This document shows, one piece after another, positions 5,797 to 12,794 of a stretch of 17,266 nt of DNA. Origin of the DNA: Rubrobacteraceae bacterium. GTDB taxonomy: Bacteria; Actinomycetota; Rubrobacteria; Rubrobacterales; Rubrobacteraceae. The notes beneath the pieces are model-generated. The model was given only the letters and a program-made list of their open reading frames with translations, did not search any database and was not told the DNA's origin. The DNA lies in NCBI GenBank assembly GCA_030447045.1, contig JAUJMB010000015.1, forward strand, positions 1 through 17,266. The letters run 5' to 3'. The position numbers were made by a program, and so were the translations under genes. Position 1 is the stretch's first letter; every line of letters starts with the position of its first letter.

Positions 5797-5859
5797 TTGC
5801 TTGTACCATTTATCGAGGTTCGGGGCATTGCGAACGGCCCTTGGCGGGACGAGTTGTGA
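5797..5859 (+). CDS. Candidate 20-codon leader peptide ahead of tenA
   Basis: In the 196-base gap after the kinase-like gene, the best ribosome site (AAGGAG, 5785-5790) does not serve tenA but lies six bases ahead of a TTG at 5797. That TTG opens 20 codons ending at a TGA (5857-5859) which overlaps the tenA GTG as GTGA. The peptide starts MLVPFIEVRG. tenA itself has only a poor ribosome site, so translation of this mini-ORF may deliver ribosomes to it. Codon third positions are less GC-rich than in neighbouring genes, so the peptide sequence itself may not matter. The same gap also holds hairpins 5670-5675/5682-5687 and 5697-5703/5715-5721. This is inference from geometry only. Confidence 0.35.
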   Translation: MLVPFIEVRGIANGPWRDEL

Positions 5860-6479
5860 AGGCCCGCGAGCTGGTCCAACGGCACGCGGAGGCCTGGCGT
5901 AAAGCGACCCGGCACCCGTTCCTCGACGGCGTGCGTGACGGGGGGCTGCCCGAGGGGGCCTTCGAGGCCTGGCTCGTGCAGGACTACCTGTTCGTCTCCG
6001 ACCTTCTGGTGTTCCAGTCGCGTCTGCTCGCGCGGGCGCCCCGCCCGGCCCAGGCCGTAATAATCGGCGGACTGGTGGCGCTTGAGGAAGAGCTCGGATG
6101 GTTCGAGGGCCTCGCGGCGGACCAGGGGCTCGCGCTCGACGTTTCGCGTCACCCGACGACCGCCGCCTACCGAGATCTGCTCTCCGACCTGGAAGACGGG
6201 TCTTACCCGGCCGGGATCGTGGCGCTCTGGGCCGCCGAGCGGGCCTACCTCGATGCCTGGAAGGGCGCGGCGCCGGGCCATCCGGACTACCGCCCCTTTG
6301 TCGAGCACTGGACCGTCCCCGGTTTCGCCGGCTACGTGGCCGGGCTCGAGGAGGCGGCCGACGGCGCCCTCGACGGGGCGGCGGGGGAGGAATGCGAGGG
6401 GGCGGAGGAGGCCTTCCTGGCGGTCGCCCGGCTGGAGCGGGATTTCTGGGGGATGGCCTTCGCCGGGGGGGCCGCATGA
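5856..6479 (+). CDS. TenA-family protein, cysteine-less (TenA_E-like)
   Basis: A 207-residue all-helical TenA/haem-oxygenase-fold protein. The pocket aspartate is seen in VQDYLF (Asp43), and the ARLERDFW helix near the C-terminus carries the family glutamate (about Glu194). Where classical TenA has its nucleophilic cysteine, this protein has ALWAAERAYLDAW with no cysteine and a glutamate, marking the TenA_E subgroup. Plant TenA_E enzymes hydrolyse formylaminopyrimidine and aminopyrimidine, breakdown products of thiamine, toward HMP (family knowledge). The GTG at 5856 starts just ahead of the first conserved helix; the frame is open further upstream, but no ATG, GTG or TTG closer than the one at 5733 fits. 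The stop overlaps the next tenA start as ATGA. Co-location with a pyrimidine transporter supports a salvage role. Confidence 0.82.
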   Translation: MKARELVQRHAEAWRKATRHPFLDGVRDGGLPEGAFEAWLVQDYLFVSDLLVFQSRLLARAPRPAQAVIIGGLVALEEELGWFEGLAADQGLALDVSRHPTTAAYRDLLSDLEDGSYPAGIVALWAAERAYLDAWKGAAPGHPDYRPFVEHWTVPGFAGYVAGLEEAADGALDGAAGEECEGAEEAFLAVARLERDFWGMAFAGGAA

Positions 6480-7102
6480 GCCTCGCCGCCGCCCTGTGGA
6501 AGGAGAACGCAGATCTCGCCCGGGCGGCGCTCGGGCACCGTTTCGTACGGGGCCTCGGTGACGGGACCCTGCCCCTCGGGGACTTCCAGGATTACGTGGC
6601 CCAGGACGCCTTCTTTCTGGAGGCCTTCGCCCGCGCCTACGCGCTCGCCCTCGCCCGCAGCCCGGATCGCGGCGGCGTAGAAGCCTTCGCGGGGCTCGTG
6701 TCGGGCGTGATCGAGGAGCTGGAGTTGCACGGCGGCTACGCGGAGCGGTGGGGGGCGTCCCTCGACGGGGTCGGGCCGGGGGAGGCGACGCTCGCCTACA
6801 CGGAGTTCTTGCTCTCAACCGCCGCGCTCGGGGACGTCGGCGAGATCTGCGCGGCGATGACGCCCTGCATGAGGCTCTACGCCTTTCTCGGGCGCTCCCT
6901 CGCCGAGGAGGGGCACGACGAAGAGGGCCCGTACGCGGAGTGGATCCGGACCTACGCCGACCCCGGGTTCGAGGCGCTCGCCGCCCGGCTGGAGGGGCTG
7001 CTCGACCGCTACGCCGACGACACCCCCGCCGTGCGGGCCGCCTACCGCCGGGCGATGAGGCTAGAGGTCGCCTTCTTCGAGGCGAACGCGGGGAGGGCCT
7101 GA
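6476..7102 (+). CDS. tenA: Aminopyrimidine aminohydrolase/thiaminase II (TenA_C type)
   Basis: A 208-residue TenA of the classical cysteine type. AAMTPCMRLYAFLG (127-139) places Cys131 and Tyr135 where the Bacillus TenA nucleophile (Cys135) and Tyr139 lie; Asp44 in AQDAFF and Glu197 in the C-terminal MRLEVAFFEAN helix complete the pocket, with Tyr108 matching a further conserved tyrosine. The enzyme hydrolyses 4-amino-5-aminomethyl-2-methylpyrimidine to HMP, which ThiD can then phosphorylate. The ATG overlaps the preceding stop as ATGA, so the two TenA proteins are likely made together. It is followed seven bases later by the ABC ATPase gene. The two TenA proteins share fold and length but differ in the catalytic centre, so they are not simple duplicates. 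Confidence 0.9.
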   Translation: MSLAAALWKENADLARAALGHRFVRGLGDGTLPLGDFQDYVAQDAFFLEAFARAYALALARSPDRGGVEAFAGLVSGVIEELELHGGYAERWGASLDGVGPGEATLAYTEFLLSTAALGDVGEICAAMTPCMRLYAFLGRSLAEEGHDEEGPYAEWIRTYADPGFEALAARLEGLLDRYADDTPAVRAAYRRAMRLEVAFFEANAGRA

Positions 7103-7109
7103 TCCGCGC

Positions 7110-7895
7110 ATGAAGAACACCGGGACGCGACTGACCGGGCCGGTGGGTACGGAGCCGAAGCTTGCCGTCCGGGGCGTGGGGGTTACGAGGGGTGGGGTGA
7201 GGATCCTGGAAGGCATGGACCTCGAGGTCGAGCCGGGAACCTTCGTCGCCCTGATCGGGCCCTCCGGCGCGGGCAAGTCTACCCTGCTCGGCCTCCTCGC
7301 CGGCCTCGAAGTCCCCGACGAGGGTGCCGTTCTCCTCGACGGCGTCCCGCTCACGGGTGCCGGCTCCGTCGCCTACATGCCCCAGAGCGACCTGCTCCTA
7401 CCGTGGCGCAGCGTCCTCGCCAACGTCTCCTTGGGCCTGGAGGCCGGCGGGACGCCCAGGAGGGAGGCGCGTGCCCGGGCGGCGGAGGCGCTCGCGAGGT
7501 TTGGGCTCGGGGACTTCGCGAAGAGGCCGCCGTGGACGCTCTCGGGCGGGATGCGCTCGCGCGCGGCGCTCCTGAGGACGGCCCTGCTCGGGCGCGACGT
7601 CTTGCTGCTCGACGAGCCGTTCGGGGCTCTCGACGCCCTTACCCGCCGGCACCTCCAGGAGTGGCTCCTCGGTGTCCGGGACAAGCTCGCCGCGACGATC
7701 GTCCTCGTCACCCACGACGTAGACGAGGCGCTGCTGCTCGCCGACCGGGTCGTCGTCCTCACGGCGAGGCCGGCCCGCGTCGCCCTGGACCTCCCTGTGG
7801 ACCTCGAGCGTCCCCGCACGATGGGTGTCGAGACCACGGGCGGGTTCGCCCGCCTCAAGGGAAGGCTCCTGGGCGCCTTGGGGGTGGCGGTTTGA
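7110..7895 (+). CDS. thiZ: ABC transporter ATPase for thiamine pyrimidine precursor (ThiZ)
   Basis: A 261-residue nucleotide-binding subunit. Walker A is GPSGAGKST (50-58), the Q-loop glutamine is Gln92 in MPQSDLLLPW, the signature is LSGGM (144-148), Walker B is LLLDEP (165-170) and the switch histidine is His202 in VTHDVDEA. The sequence style is that of the nitrate/sulfonate/taurine and ThiXYZ group. It powers import of the formylaminopyrimidine or related HMP precursor through ThiX. The ATG at 7110 follows GGGAGGG (7091-7097). Its stop overlaps the permease TTG start as TTGA, so ATPase and permease are translationally coupled. ThiZ rather than another ABC ATPase is inferred from the permease, the NMT1/THI5-type ThiY and the surrounding thiamine genes. 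Confidence 0.88.
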   Translation: MKNTGTRLTGPVGTEPKLAVRGVGVTRGGVRILEGMDLEVEPGTFVALIGPSGAGKSTLLGLLAGLEVPDEGAVLLDGVPLTGAGSVAYMPQSDLLLPWRSVLANVSLGLEAGGTPRREARARAAEALARFGLGDFAKRPPWTLSGGMRSRAALLRTALLGRDVLLLDEPFGALDALTRRHLQEWLLGVRDKLAATIVLVTHDVDEALLLADRVVVLTARPARVALDLPVDLERPRTMGVETTGGFARLKGRLLGALGVAV

Positions 7896-8668
7896 GGGGC
7901 CGGGCCGGGCGCGCGCTGCCGGCGGCCCTGCTCGCCGTCCTGGTTCTGGCGGGGTGGGAGGCCGTCGTGCGCCTTTTCGGGGTGCCGGCGTTCTTGCTGC
8001 CCGGACCCGCGGCGATCGCCGGGGCGTTCTGGGAGTCGCGCGGGTTGCTCCTGGAGCACGCGCTGCCCACGGCGGGGGAGGCCGTCGCGGGGTTCTTGGG
8101 GGCGGTCGTCGCCGGGGTGGTCTCGGGGGTCGTCATCAACCGATCGCCACTCATGGAGAGGTCGCTCTACCCGTGGCTCGTCGCGTCGCAGACCTTGCCT
8201 ATCATCGCCGTCGCGCCGATACTCGTCACGTGGTTCGGGTACGGGCCCCTGCCGAAGGTGCTCGTGGTGGTCTTGTTCTGCTTTTTCCCGATAACGGTGG
8301 CGACGGTGGACGGGCTACGGGCGACGGAGCCGGACCTGATCCGGCTGATGCGCTCGTTCGGGGCGGGACGGTGGCGCACGTTTTTTATGGTCGAGGTGCC
8401 GGGGGCGCTGCCCTTCCTGTTCGGGGGGTTGAGGCTCGCCGTGACGTACAGCGTCGTCGGGGCTGTGATCGGGGAGTGGGTGGGGTCGAGCGCGGGGCTG
8501 GGGTTCCTCATGATCCAGGACAAGGCCCAGTTCGAGATACCGCGCCTCTTTGCCGAGATAGCGCTCCTCTCCGCCATGGGCGTCTCCCTCTTCCTCGCTG
8601 TCGCCCTCCTGCAACGCCTAGCCGCCCCTTGGACCTTACGGCGCGGGCGGGAGGGGACTCTGCTATAG
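7892..8668 (+). CDS. thiX: ABC transporter permease for thiamine pyrimidine precursor (ThiX)
   Basis: A 258-residue inner-membrane permease with about six hydrophobic segments (for example 8-28, 62-82, 100-116, 121-140, 184-200 and 222-242). The cytoplasmic EAA coupling loop is at about 144-170 (EPDLIRLMRSFGAGRWRTFF), which docks on the ATPase. It belongs to the BPD_transp_1 family of the sulfonate/nitrate/ThiXYZ group. The frame is open far upstream, but the upstream part is the shadow of the ATPase gene; the TTG at 7892, overlapping the ATPase stop, is the only sensible start. Its stop TAG (8666-8668) lies inside the TATAGT box that drives the second thiamine transcript. The partner binding protein ThiY is encoded just beyond riboswitch 2. 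Confidence 0.87.
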   Translation: MRGRAGRALPAALLAVLVLAGWEAVVRLFGVPAFLLPGPAAIAGAFWESRGLLLEHALPTAGEAVAGFLGAVVAGVVSGVVINRSPLMERSLYPWLVASQTLPIIAVAPILVTWFGYGPLPKVLVVVLFCFFPITVATVDGLRATEPDLIRLMRSFGAGRWRTFFMVEVPGALPFLFGGLRLAVTYSVVGAVIGEWVGSSAGLGFLMIQDKAQFEIPRLFAEIALLSAMGVSLFLAVALLQRLAAPWTLRRGREGTLL

Positions 8669-8669
8669 T
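8661..8669 (+). promoter_or_regulatory. Extended -10 promoter of the second thiamine transcript
   Basis: TGCTATAGT is an extended -10 element (TGn plus TATAGT). It overlaps the last codon and stop of thiX and lies about 14 bases before the start of riboswitch 2, so transcription from it would begin just ahead of the aptamer. No convincing -35 is visible, which the extended -10 may offset. Confidence 0.65.
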
Positions 8670-8682
8670 CCGCACAACAAAC

Positions 8683-8785
8683 CACGGCGGAGCTTCCCCG
8701 GAGACCCGGGGCGGCTGAGAGTCGGCGATCGGCCGAGACGCTTTGAACCTGAAGTGGGTAATCCCACCGGAAGGGAGTGAGCCTG
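8683..8785 (+). promoter_or_regulatory. TPP riboswitch (THI element) 2
   Basis: The THI landmarks are present: CGGAGC with a P2 arm lengthened by a 6-bp hairpin (CCCCGG 8696-8701 with CCGGGG 8706-8711), GGCTGAGAG, a P3 hairpin GTCGGC/GCCGA, then CTTTGAACCTGA, GTGGGTAAT, CCCACCGG and AAGGGAGTGAGC. It lies between thiX and thiY, so it can throttle the binding protein and the downstream kinases separately from the transporter core. Confidence 0.96.
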
Positions 8786-8801
8786 ATGGTAGCCGTCACG
8801 T

Positions 8802-8848
8802 AACCCCCCGTCGCGCACCGGTCCCGTTCAATCGTGCCCAGGGAGGTT
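8802..8848 (+). promoter_or_regulatory. Ribosome-site sequestering helix downstream of riboswitch 2
   Basis: AACCCCCC (8802-8809) can pair with GGGAGGTT (8841-8848) with one internal mismatch. The 3' arm is the ribosome site of thiY, whose TTG start is at 8852. This suits a TPP-dependent translational switch. No T-rich tract follows, so transcription termination is less likely. Confidence 0.55.
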
Positions 8849-8851
8849 CCC

Positions 8852-9856
8852 TTGAGAAAAGCTTTTGTGGTTGTGCTCGTAAGTTCTCTGTGCGCCGCGC
8901 TCGCGGCGTGCGGCGGGGCCTCGGGGAGCGAAGGCTCCTCCAGGGGTCCCGAGAAGGTGACGCTGACGCTCGACTGGTACCCAAACGCCGACCACGCCGG
9001 CATCTACGCGGCCCAGGAGAGGGGTTTCTTCGGGGACGCCGGCCTGGAGGTCGCCATCCGTCAGCCCTCCGACCCGGCGGCCGTGCTCCAGCTCGTCGCC
9101 GCCGGGCGCAGCGAGTTCGGCATCTCTTACGAGAACGAGATGACCAACGCCGCCGCGCGCGACGTGCCCGCCGTCTCCGTCATGGCGGTAATGCAGGAGC
9201 CGCTGAACTCCATCATCAGCCTAAAAGATTCCGGCATCACGGGGCCCGAGGACCTGGCGGGCAAGAAGGTCGGCTACGCGGGGACCCCGTTCGGGACGGC
9301 GGTCATAGACACCGTCCTGCGCGAGGCCGGCGAGGACCCTTCGAGCGTCGAGAAGGTAAACGTCGGCTACGACCTCAGGCCGGCCCTGACCTCCGGGCGG
9401 GTGGACGCCGTGGTGGACGCCTACTGGAACATAGAGGCCGTCGAGCTCGCCCAGGAGGGCTTCGAGACGAACGTCATAAAGCTCTCCGAGGTCGGCGTTC
9501 CGAACTACAACGAGCTCGTCGTCGCCACGAGCGACGGCTACGCGCGCGAGGAGCCGGAGACCGTGCGCCGGTTCGTCGGCGCCCTGGCCAAGGGCCACGC
9601 CTACGCCGCGGAGCACCCCGGGTCCGCCAGGGACGCCCTGACGAACGCCAACGAGGAGCTAGATCCAAAGGTGGTCGAGGAGACCCTGCGCCTGACGGCG
9701 CCCCTCTTCGTCGAGAAGGGGGAGCCGGTCGGCTACCAGGACCCCGAGGAGTGGGAGACCTACGTGGACTGGGCCGTCGAGAACGGGGTTCTCCCCCGGC
9801 CCGTCGAGGTGGACGCGGCGATGACCAACGAGTACCTGCCGGAAGGAGGCTCTTGA
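8852..9856 (+). CDS. thiY: Pyrimidine-precursor ABC binding lipoprotein (ThiY)
   Basis: A 334-residue NMT1/THI5-like solute-binding protein. It has a lipoprotein signal: MRKAF, a hydrophobic stretch, and the lipobox LAAC with Cys20 as the lipidated residue, so it is tethered outside the membrane. The mature part opens with LTLDWYPNADHAGIYAAQERGFF (about 38-60), the ThiY/THI5 hallmark, followed by two-lobed binding-protein segments such as VGYAGTPFG and VDAYWNIEAVEL. It should deliver N-formyl-4-amino-5-aminomethyl-2-methylpyrimidine or a similar HMP precursor to ThiX/ThiZ. I chose TTG at 8852, five bases after GGGAGG, over the GTG at 8834, which precedes that ribosome site and would add residues ahead of the signal peptide. 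Its stop overlaps the thiD start (TTGA). Confidence 0.9.
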   Translation: MRKAFVVVLVSSLCAALAACGGASGSEGSSRGPEKVTLTLDWYPNADHAGIYAAQERGFFGDAGLEVAIRQPSDPAAVLQLVAAGRSEFGISYENEMTNAAARDVPAVSVMAVMQEPLNSIISLKDSGITGPEDLAGKKVGYAGTPFGTAVIDTVLREAGEDPSSVEKVNVGYDLRPALTSGRVDAVVDAYWNIEAVELAQEGFETNVIKLSEVGVPNYNELVVATSDGYAREEPETVRRFVGALAKGHAYAAEHPGSARDALTNANEELDPKVVEETLRLTAPLFVEKGEPVGYQDPEEWETYVDWAVENGVLPRPVEVDAAMTNEYLPEGGS

Positions 9857-10647
9857 AAAGGGTGATGAGCATAGCGACGAGCGATTCGGGGGCCGGGGCC
9901 GGCATACAGGCGGACCTCAAGGCGTTCTTGCGCTGCGGGGTCTACGGTACGACCGCCATCGTCGCCACCACCGCCCAGAACACCGTTGGCGTCACGGACA
10001 TCTACCCGTTCCCGCCCGAGGTGGCGGTAAAGCAGATAGAGGCCGTGGTCGAGGACATAGGGGCGGACGCCGTAAAGACCGGGATGCTGTTCAACGCCGG
10101 CATCATCTCCGCCGTGGCCGGTGCGGTGAGGCGCCTGCGGCTCCCGAAAGTCGTCGTAGATCCCGTGATGGTCGCCGAGAGTGGGGCGACGCTGCTGGAA
10201 CCCACGGCCGTGGAGGCCTACAGGGCCGAGCTCTTCCCGCTCGCCAGGGTTATCACACCGAACGCGAACGAGGCGTTTGCGATCCTCGGCGAGCCCGTGG
10301 AGGAGGGGAGGATCGAGGAGGCCGCGGCGGCGCTCCACGAGCTGGGGCCCGAAGCCGTGCTCGTCACCGGCGGGCACACCTCTTCGGGCGCGGACCTCCT
10401 CTACGACGGCCGGAGGTTCGAGAGGATAGAAGGACCCGTGTATCCCTCGGGGAACGCCCACGGATCGGGCTGCACGCACTCCTCGGCGCTCGCGAGCTAT
10501 CTGGCGCGGGGCCTGGATGTGACGGAGGCCGCCCGGCGGGCCCGGTCGGTCGCCTCCGAGGCGGTCCGGCACGGGCTCGGGGAGATCGGGGCCGGCGCGG
10601 GCCCGGTCCACGCGCTCGGCGGTCTTTTGGAAGGGGTAGAACGATGA
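9853..10647 (+). CDS. thiD: Hydroxymethylpyrimidine (phosphate) kinase ThiD
   Basis: A 264-residue ribokinase-fold kinase that converts HMP to HMP-P and then HMP-PP with ATP. Conserved elements are TSDSGAGAGIQADLKAF (9-25) for pyrimidine and phosphate binding, VDPVMVAESGA (102-112), ITPNANEA (134-141) and the anion-hole/catalytic NAHGSGCTHSSALA (201-214, Cys207). Length is standard. The start is TTG at 9853, just after a strong GGAAGGAGG (9841-9849), and overlaps the thiY stop. Its own stop overlaps the thiM ATG as ATGA. No fused ThiE or TenA domain is present. It takes HMP made by the upstream TenA enzymes. Confidence 0.95.
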   Translation: MKRVMSIATSDSGAGAGIQADLKAFLRCGVYGTTAIVATTAQNTVGVTDIYPFPPEVAVKQIEAVVEDIGADAVKTGMLFNAGIISAVAGAVRRLRLPKVVVDPVMVAESGATLLEPTAVEAYRAELFPLARVITPNANEAFAILGEPVEEGRIEEAAAALHELGPEAVLVTGGHTSSGADLLYDGRRFERIEGPVYPSGNAHGSGCTHSSALASYLARGLDVTEAARRARSVASEAVRHGLGEIGAGAGPVHALGGLLEGVER

Positions 10648-11441
10648 ACGCTTCTGGGGCGCTGCGCGCGCTCGGGAAAGGGCGACCGCTCGTCCACCAC
10701 CTGACCAACTACGTCACCGTCAACCTCGTCGCCAACGCGACGCTCGCCACGGGGGCCCTGCCGGTGATGGCGAACGCCGTCGAGGAGGTGGAGGAGATGG
10801 CGGCGGCCGCCGCAGCGCTCGTTATCAACATGGGGACGCTGGACGGGGCCTGGGTTGAGGCCATGATCCTGGCCGGCAGGGAGGCGAACCGCCGCGGCAT
10901 CCCGGTGGTCCTCGACCCCGTCGGCGTAGGCGCCACCGGCTTTCGCACCGCGACCGCCGAGAGGCTCTTGTCCGAGGTGGGCTTCGCGGCCGTCTGCGGC
11001 AACGCGGGCGAGGTCTCCACGCTCGCTGGCCTCGACGCGGAGGTGCGCGGTGTCGAGAGCATCGGCGGCGACGCCGGGGCCGCCGCCGTAGCAGCCGCCG
11101 GGCGCCTCGGCACCACCGTCGCAGCTACCGGCGAGGTCGACTACGTGTGCGACGGGGAGCGGCTCTTCGCCGTGAAGAACGGCCACCCCCTGATGGGCCG
11201 CATCGTCGGGAGCGGCTGCGCCTCCACGGCCGTGGTCGGGTGCTTCGCCGCCGTCTCCGGCGGCGCGGAGACGGTCTCCGGGGCCCTGGCCTATTTCGGG
11301 CGGGCGGGGGAGGTCGCCGCGGGGGCGGCCGAGGGCCCCGGCACCTTCGAGCCCCGGCTGCTGGACGCCCTGGCCGCCCTCGCCGCCGACCCCGGCGGCC
11401 TCGACGCGCGCCTCGCGGTGGAGGAGGTGTCGCTTGCGTAG
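10644..11441 (+). CDS. thiM: Hydroxyethylthiazole kinase ThiM
   Basis: A 265-residue ribokinase-like kinase that phosphorylates the thiazole moiety (4-methyl-5-hydroxyethylthiazole), a salvage reaction. Family signatures are VHHLTNYVTVNLVANATLA (17-35), VVLDPVGVGATGFRT (88-102), a CGNAGEVSTLAG stretch (118-129) and the catalytic loop GRIVGSGCASTAVVG (185-199, with Cys192). Length is normal. The ATG at 10644 overlaps the thiD stop, and a GGAAGGG ribosome site lies within thiD. The thiW start overlaps its end by eight bases. Together with ThiW it forms a thiazole uptake and activation unit. Confidence 0.95.
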   Translation: MNASGALRALGKGRPLVHHLTNYVTVNLVANATLATGALPVMANAVEEVEEMAAAAAALVINMGTLDGAWVEAMILAGREANRRGIPVVLDPVGVGATGFRTATAERLLSEVGFAAVCGNAGEVSTLAGLDAEVRGVESIGGDAGAAAVAAAGRLGTTVAATGEVDYVCDGERLFAVKNGHPLMGRIVGSGCASTAVVGCFAAVSGGAETVSGALAYFGRAGEVAAGAAEGPGTFEPRLLDALAALAADPGGLDARLAVEEVSLA

Positions 11442-11955
11442 CGCGCTTGGCGGTAGCTCACCCGGCGGTAGCGCGGGCGGCGCCACGCGCAGGCTCGTGC
11501 TCGCCGCGCTCTTCGCGGGGCTGGGCGTTTTGCTCTCCTCCTTCGCCGTGCCCGTAGGCGCCGCGCGCGTCTTCCCCTTCCAGCACGCCATCAACGCGGT
11601 CGCCGGGGTCCTGCTCGGACCGTGGTGGGCCGCGGGCTCGGCGCTCGTCACCGCGACCTTGAGGTTCTCCCTGGGCACGGGAAGCATCTTCGCCTTCCCC
11701 GGGAGCCCCTTCGGGGCGCTCGCGGTCGGCCTCGCCTACAGGTTCCTGCGCAGGGACGAGGCCGCGCTCTTCGAGCCGGTCGGCACCGTGCTCCTCGGGG
11801 CGACGCTCGGGGCGGTCTTGATCTCGCCGTTCCTCGGGGCGGCGGGCGGTGGGCTGGTCGCCTTGATGATCGCCTTCGCCCTCTCCAGCATCCCCGGCGC
11901 CGTTATAGGCTACGTGCTCCTGAAAGCCTTGAGAAGGTCCGGGCGGGTCGGATGA
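11434..11955 (+). CDS. thiW: Thiazole ECF transporter S component ThiW
   Basis: A 173-residue membrane protein with about five to six hydrophobic segments (for example 20-40, 52-75, 90-103, 115-135, 138-165). The segment RVFPFQHAINAVAGVLLGPWWA (45-66) is the ThiW hallmark. ThiW is the predicted substrate-binding subunit for the thiazole moiety in an ECF-type importer and is usually next to thiM, as here. The TTG start at 11434 follows GGAGGAGG (11420-11427) and overlaps the thiM end; the N-terminal 18 residues are a Gly/Ser-rich extension before the first helix. The stop overlaps the next ATG as ATGA. As with ThiT, ECF energising subunits are not in the window. Confidence 0.92.
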   Translation: MRSALGGSSPGGSAGGATRRLVLAALFAGLGVLLSSFAVPVGAARVFPFQHAINAVAGVLLGPWWAAGSALVTATLRFSLGTGSIFAFPGSPFGALAVGLAYRFLRRDEAALFEPVGTVLLGATLGAVLISPFLGAAGGGLVALMIAFALSSIPGAVIGYVLLKALRRSGRVG

Positions 11956-12794
11956 GCGTGGCGCGAGACCGGACGGCGGGGACGCCGTTCACTGAAGGGG
12001 AGGGGGAAAGGGATTATCTTTTGGGCATGAGCCGGACGCCCGGGGCAGGGGAGATCTTGAAGAACGCGGACCACCGCGCGTACCCGGTGCCCGCCGGTCC
12101 ATGGGCCCTGAGCATGAGCTGGCACGACCTGCTCTTCATGCACTGGCCCGTCCCCGCGGGCGGGCTGCGCCCGCTCGTGCCCCCCGCGCTGAACCTCGAC
12201 ACCTTCGACGGCGACGCCTGGCTCGGCGTCGTCCCGTTCCGCATGAGCGGCGTGAGGCCCCGCTTGGTGCCGGCCGTGCCGGGGCTCTCCAACTTCCCCG
12301 AGCTGAACCTCCGCACGTACGTCAGCGCCGGCGGGAGGCCCGGCATCTGGTTCTTCTCCCTTGATGCGCACAACCCCGTGGCCGTCCGCCTCGCGCGGGC
12401 CACCTTCCACCTGCCTTACTTCGACGCCCGGATGTCCTCGCGGAAGGAGGGCGAGGAGATCCACTACCGCAGCGTCCGCACCCACCGCGGCGCCCCGCCG
12501 GCCGAGTTCGCGGGCCGCTACCGGCCCGCGGGCGCCCCGTTCGAGAGCCGGCCGGGGTCGCTGGAGAACTTTCTGACGGAGCGCTACTGCCTCTACGCCG
12601 CGGACAGCAGGGGCACCGTCCGGCGCGGAGAGATCCACCACCAGATGTGGCCCCTGCGGCCCGCCGAGGCCGAGACCGAGACGCTGCGCATGACGGAGAG
12701 GATAGGCCTCACCCTGCCGGACTCGCCGCCGCTCCTGCACTTCTCCGAACGCCTCGACGTGCTCGCCTGGCCGCCGAGAAAGTTGGAGTCGTGA
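11952..12794 (+). CDS. DUF2071 (YqjF-like) protein within the thiamine operon
   Basis: A 280-residue protein of the YqjF/DUF2071 family, of unknown biochemical function. The domain begins near residue 45 with WALSMSWHDLLFMHWPVPAGGLRPLVPPAL, continues with DTFDGDAWLGVVPFRM and a NFPELNLRTYV strand, and ends before LDVLAWPPRKLES. These tryptophan/proline-rich motifs are the family's signature; no catalytic residues are known. The ATG at 11952 overlaps the thiW stop (ATGA). An internal ATG at 12027 is also plausible: conserved sequence begins after it, and a TATCTT box lies six bases ahead, the geometry of leaderless promoters elsewhere here. Its stop overlaps the thiE GTG. Being locked between thiW and thiE under riboswitch 2 suggests, but does not prove, a thiamine-related role. 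Confidence 0.8.
   Translation: MSVARDRTAGTPFTEGEGERDYLLGMSRTPGAGEILKNADHRAYPVPAGPWALSMSWHDLLFMHWPVPAGGLRPLVPPALNLDTFDGDAWLGVVPFRMSGVRPRLVPAVPGLSNFPELNLRTYVSAGGRPGIWFFSLDAHNPVAVRLARATFHLPYFDARMSSRKEGEEIHYRSVRTHRGAPPAEFAGRYRPAGAPFESRPGSLENFLTERYCLYAADSRGTVRRGEIHHQMWPLRPAEAETETLRMTERIGLTLPDSPPLLHFSERLDVLAWPPRKLES

Noticed and set aside
8743..9852. N-terminal extension of ThiD giving a 634-residue protein
   Set aside because: The extension is the arginine-rich out-of-frame shadow of thiY; a strong ribosome site and TTG at 9853 give a standard ThiD.
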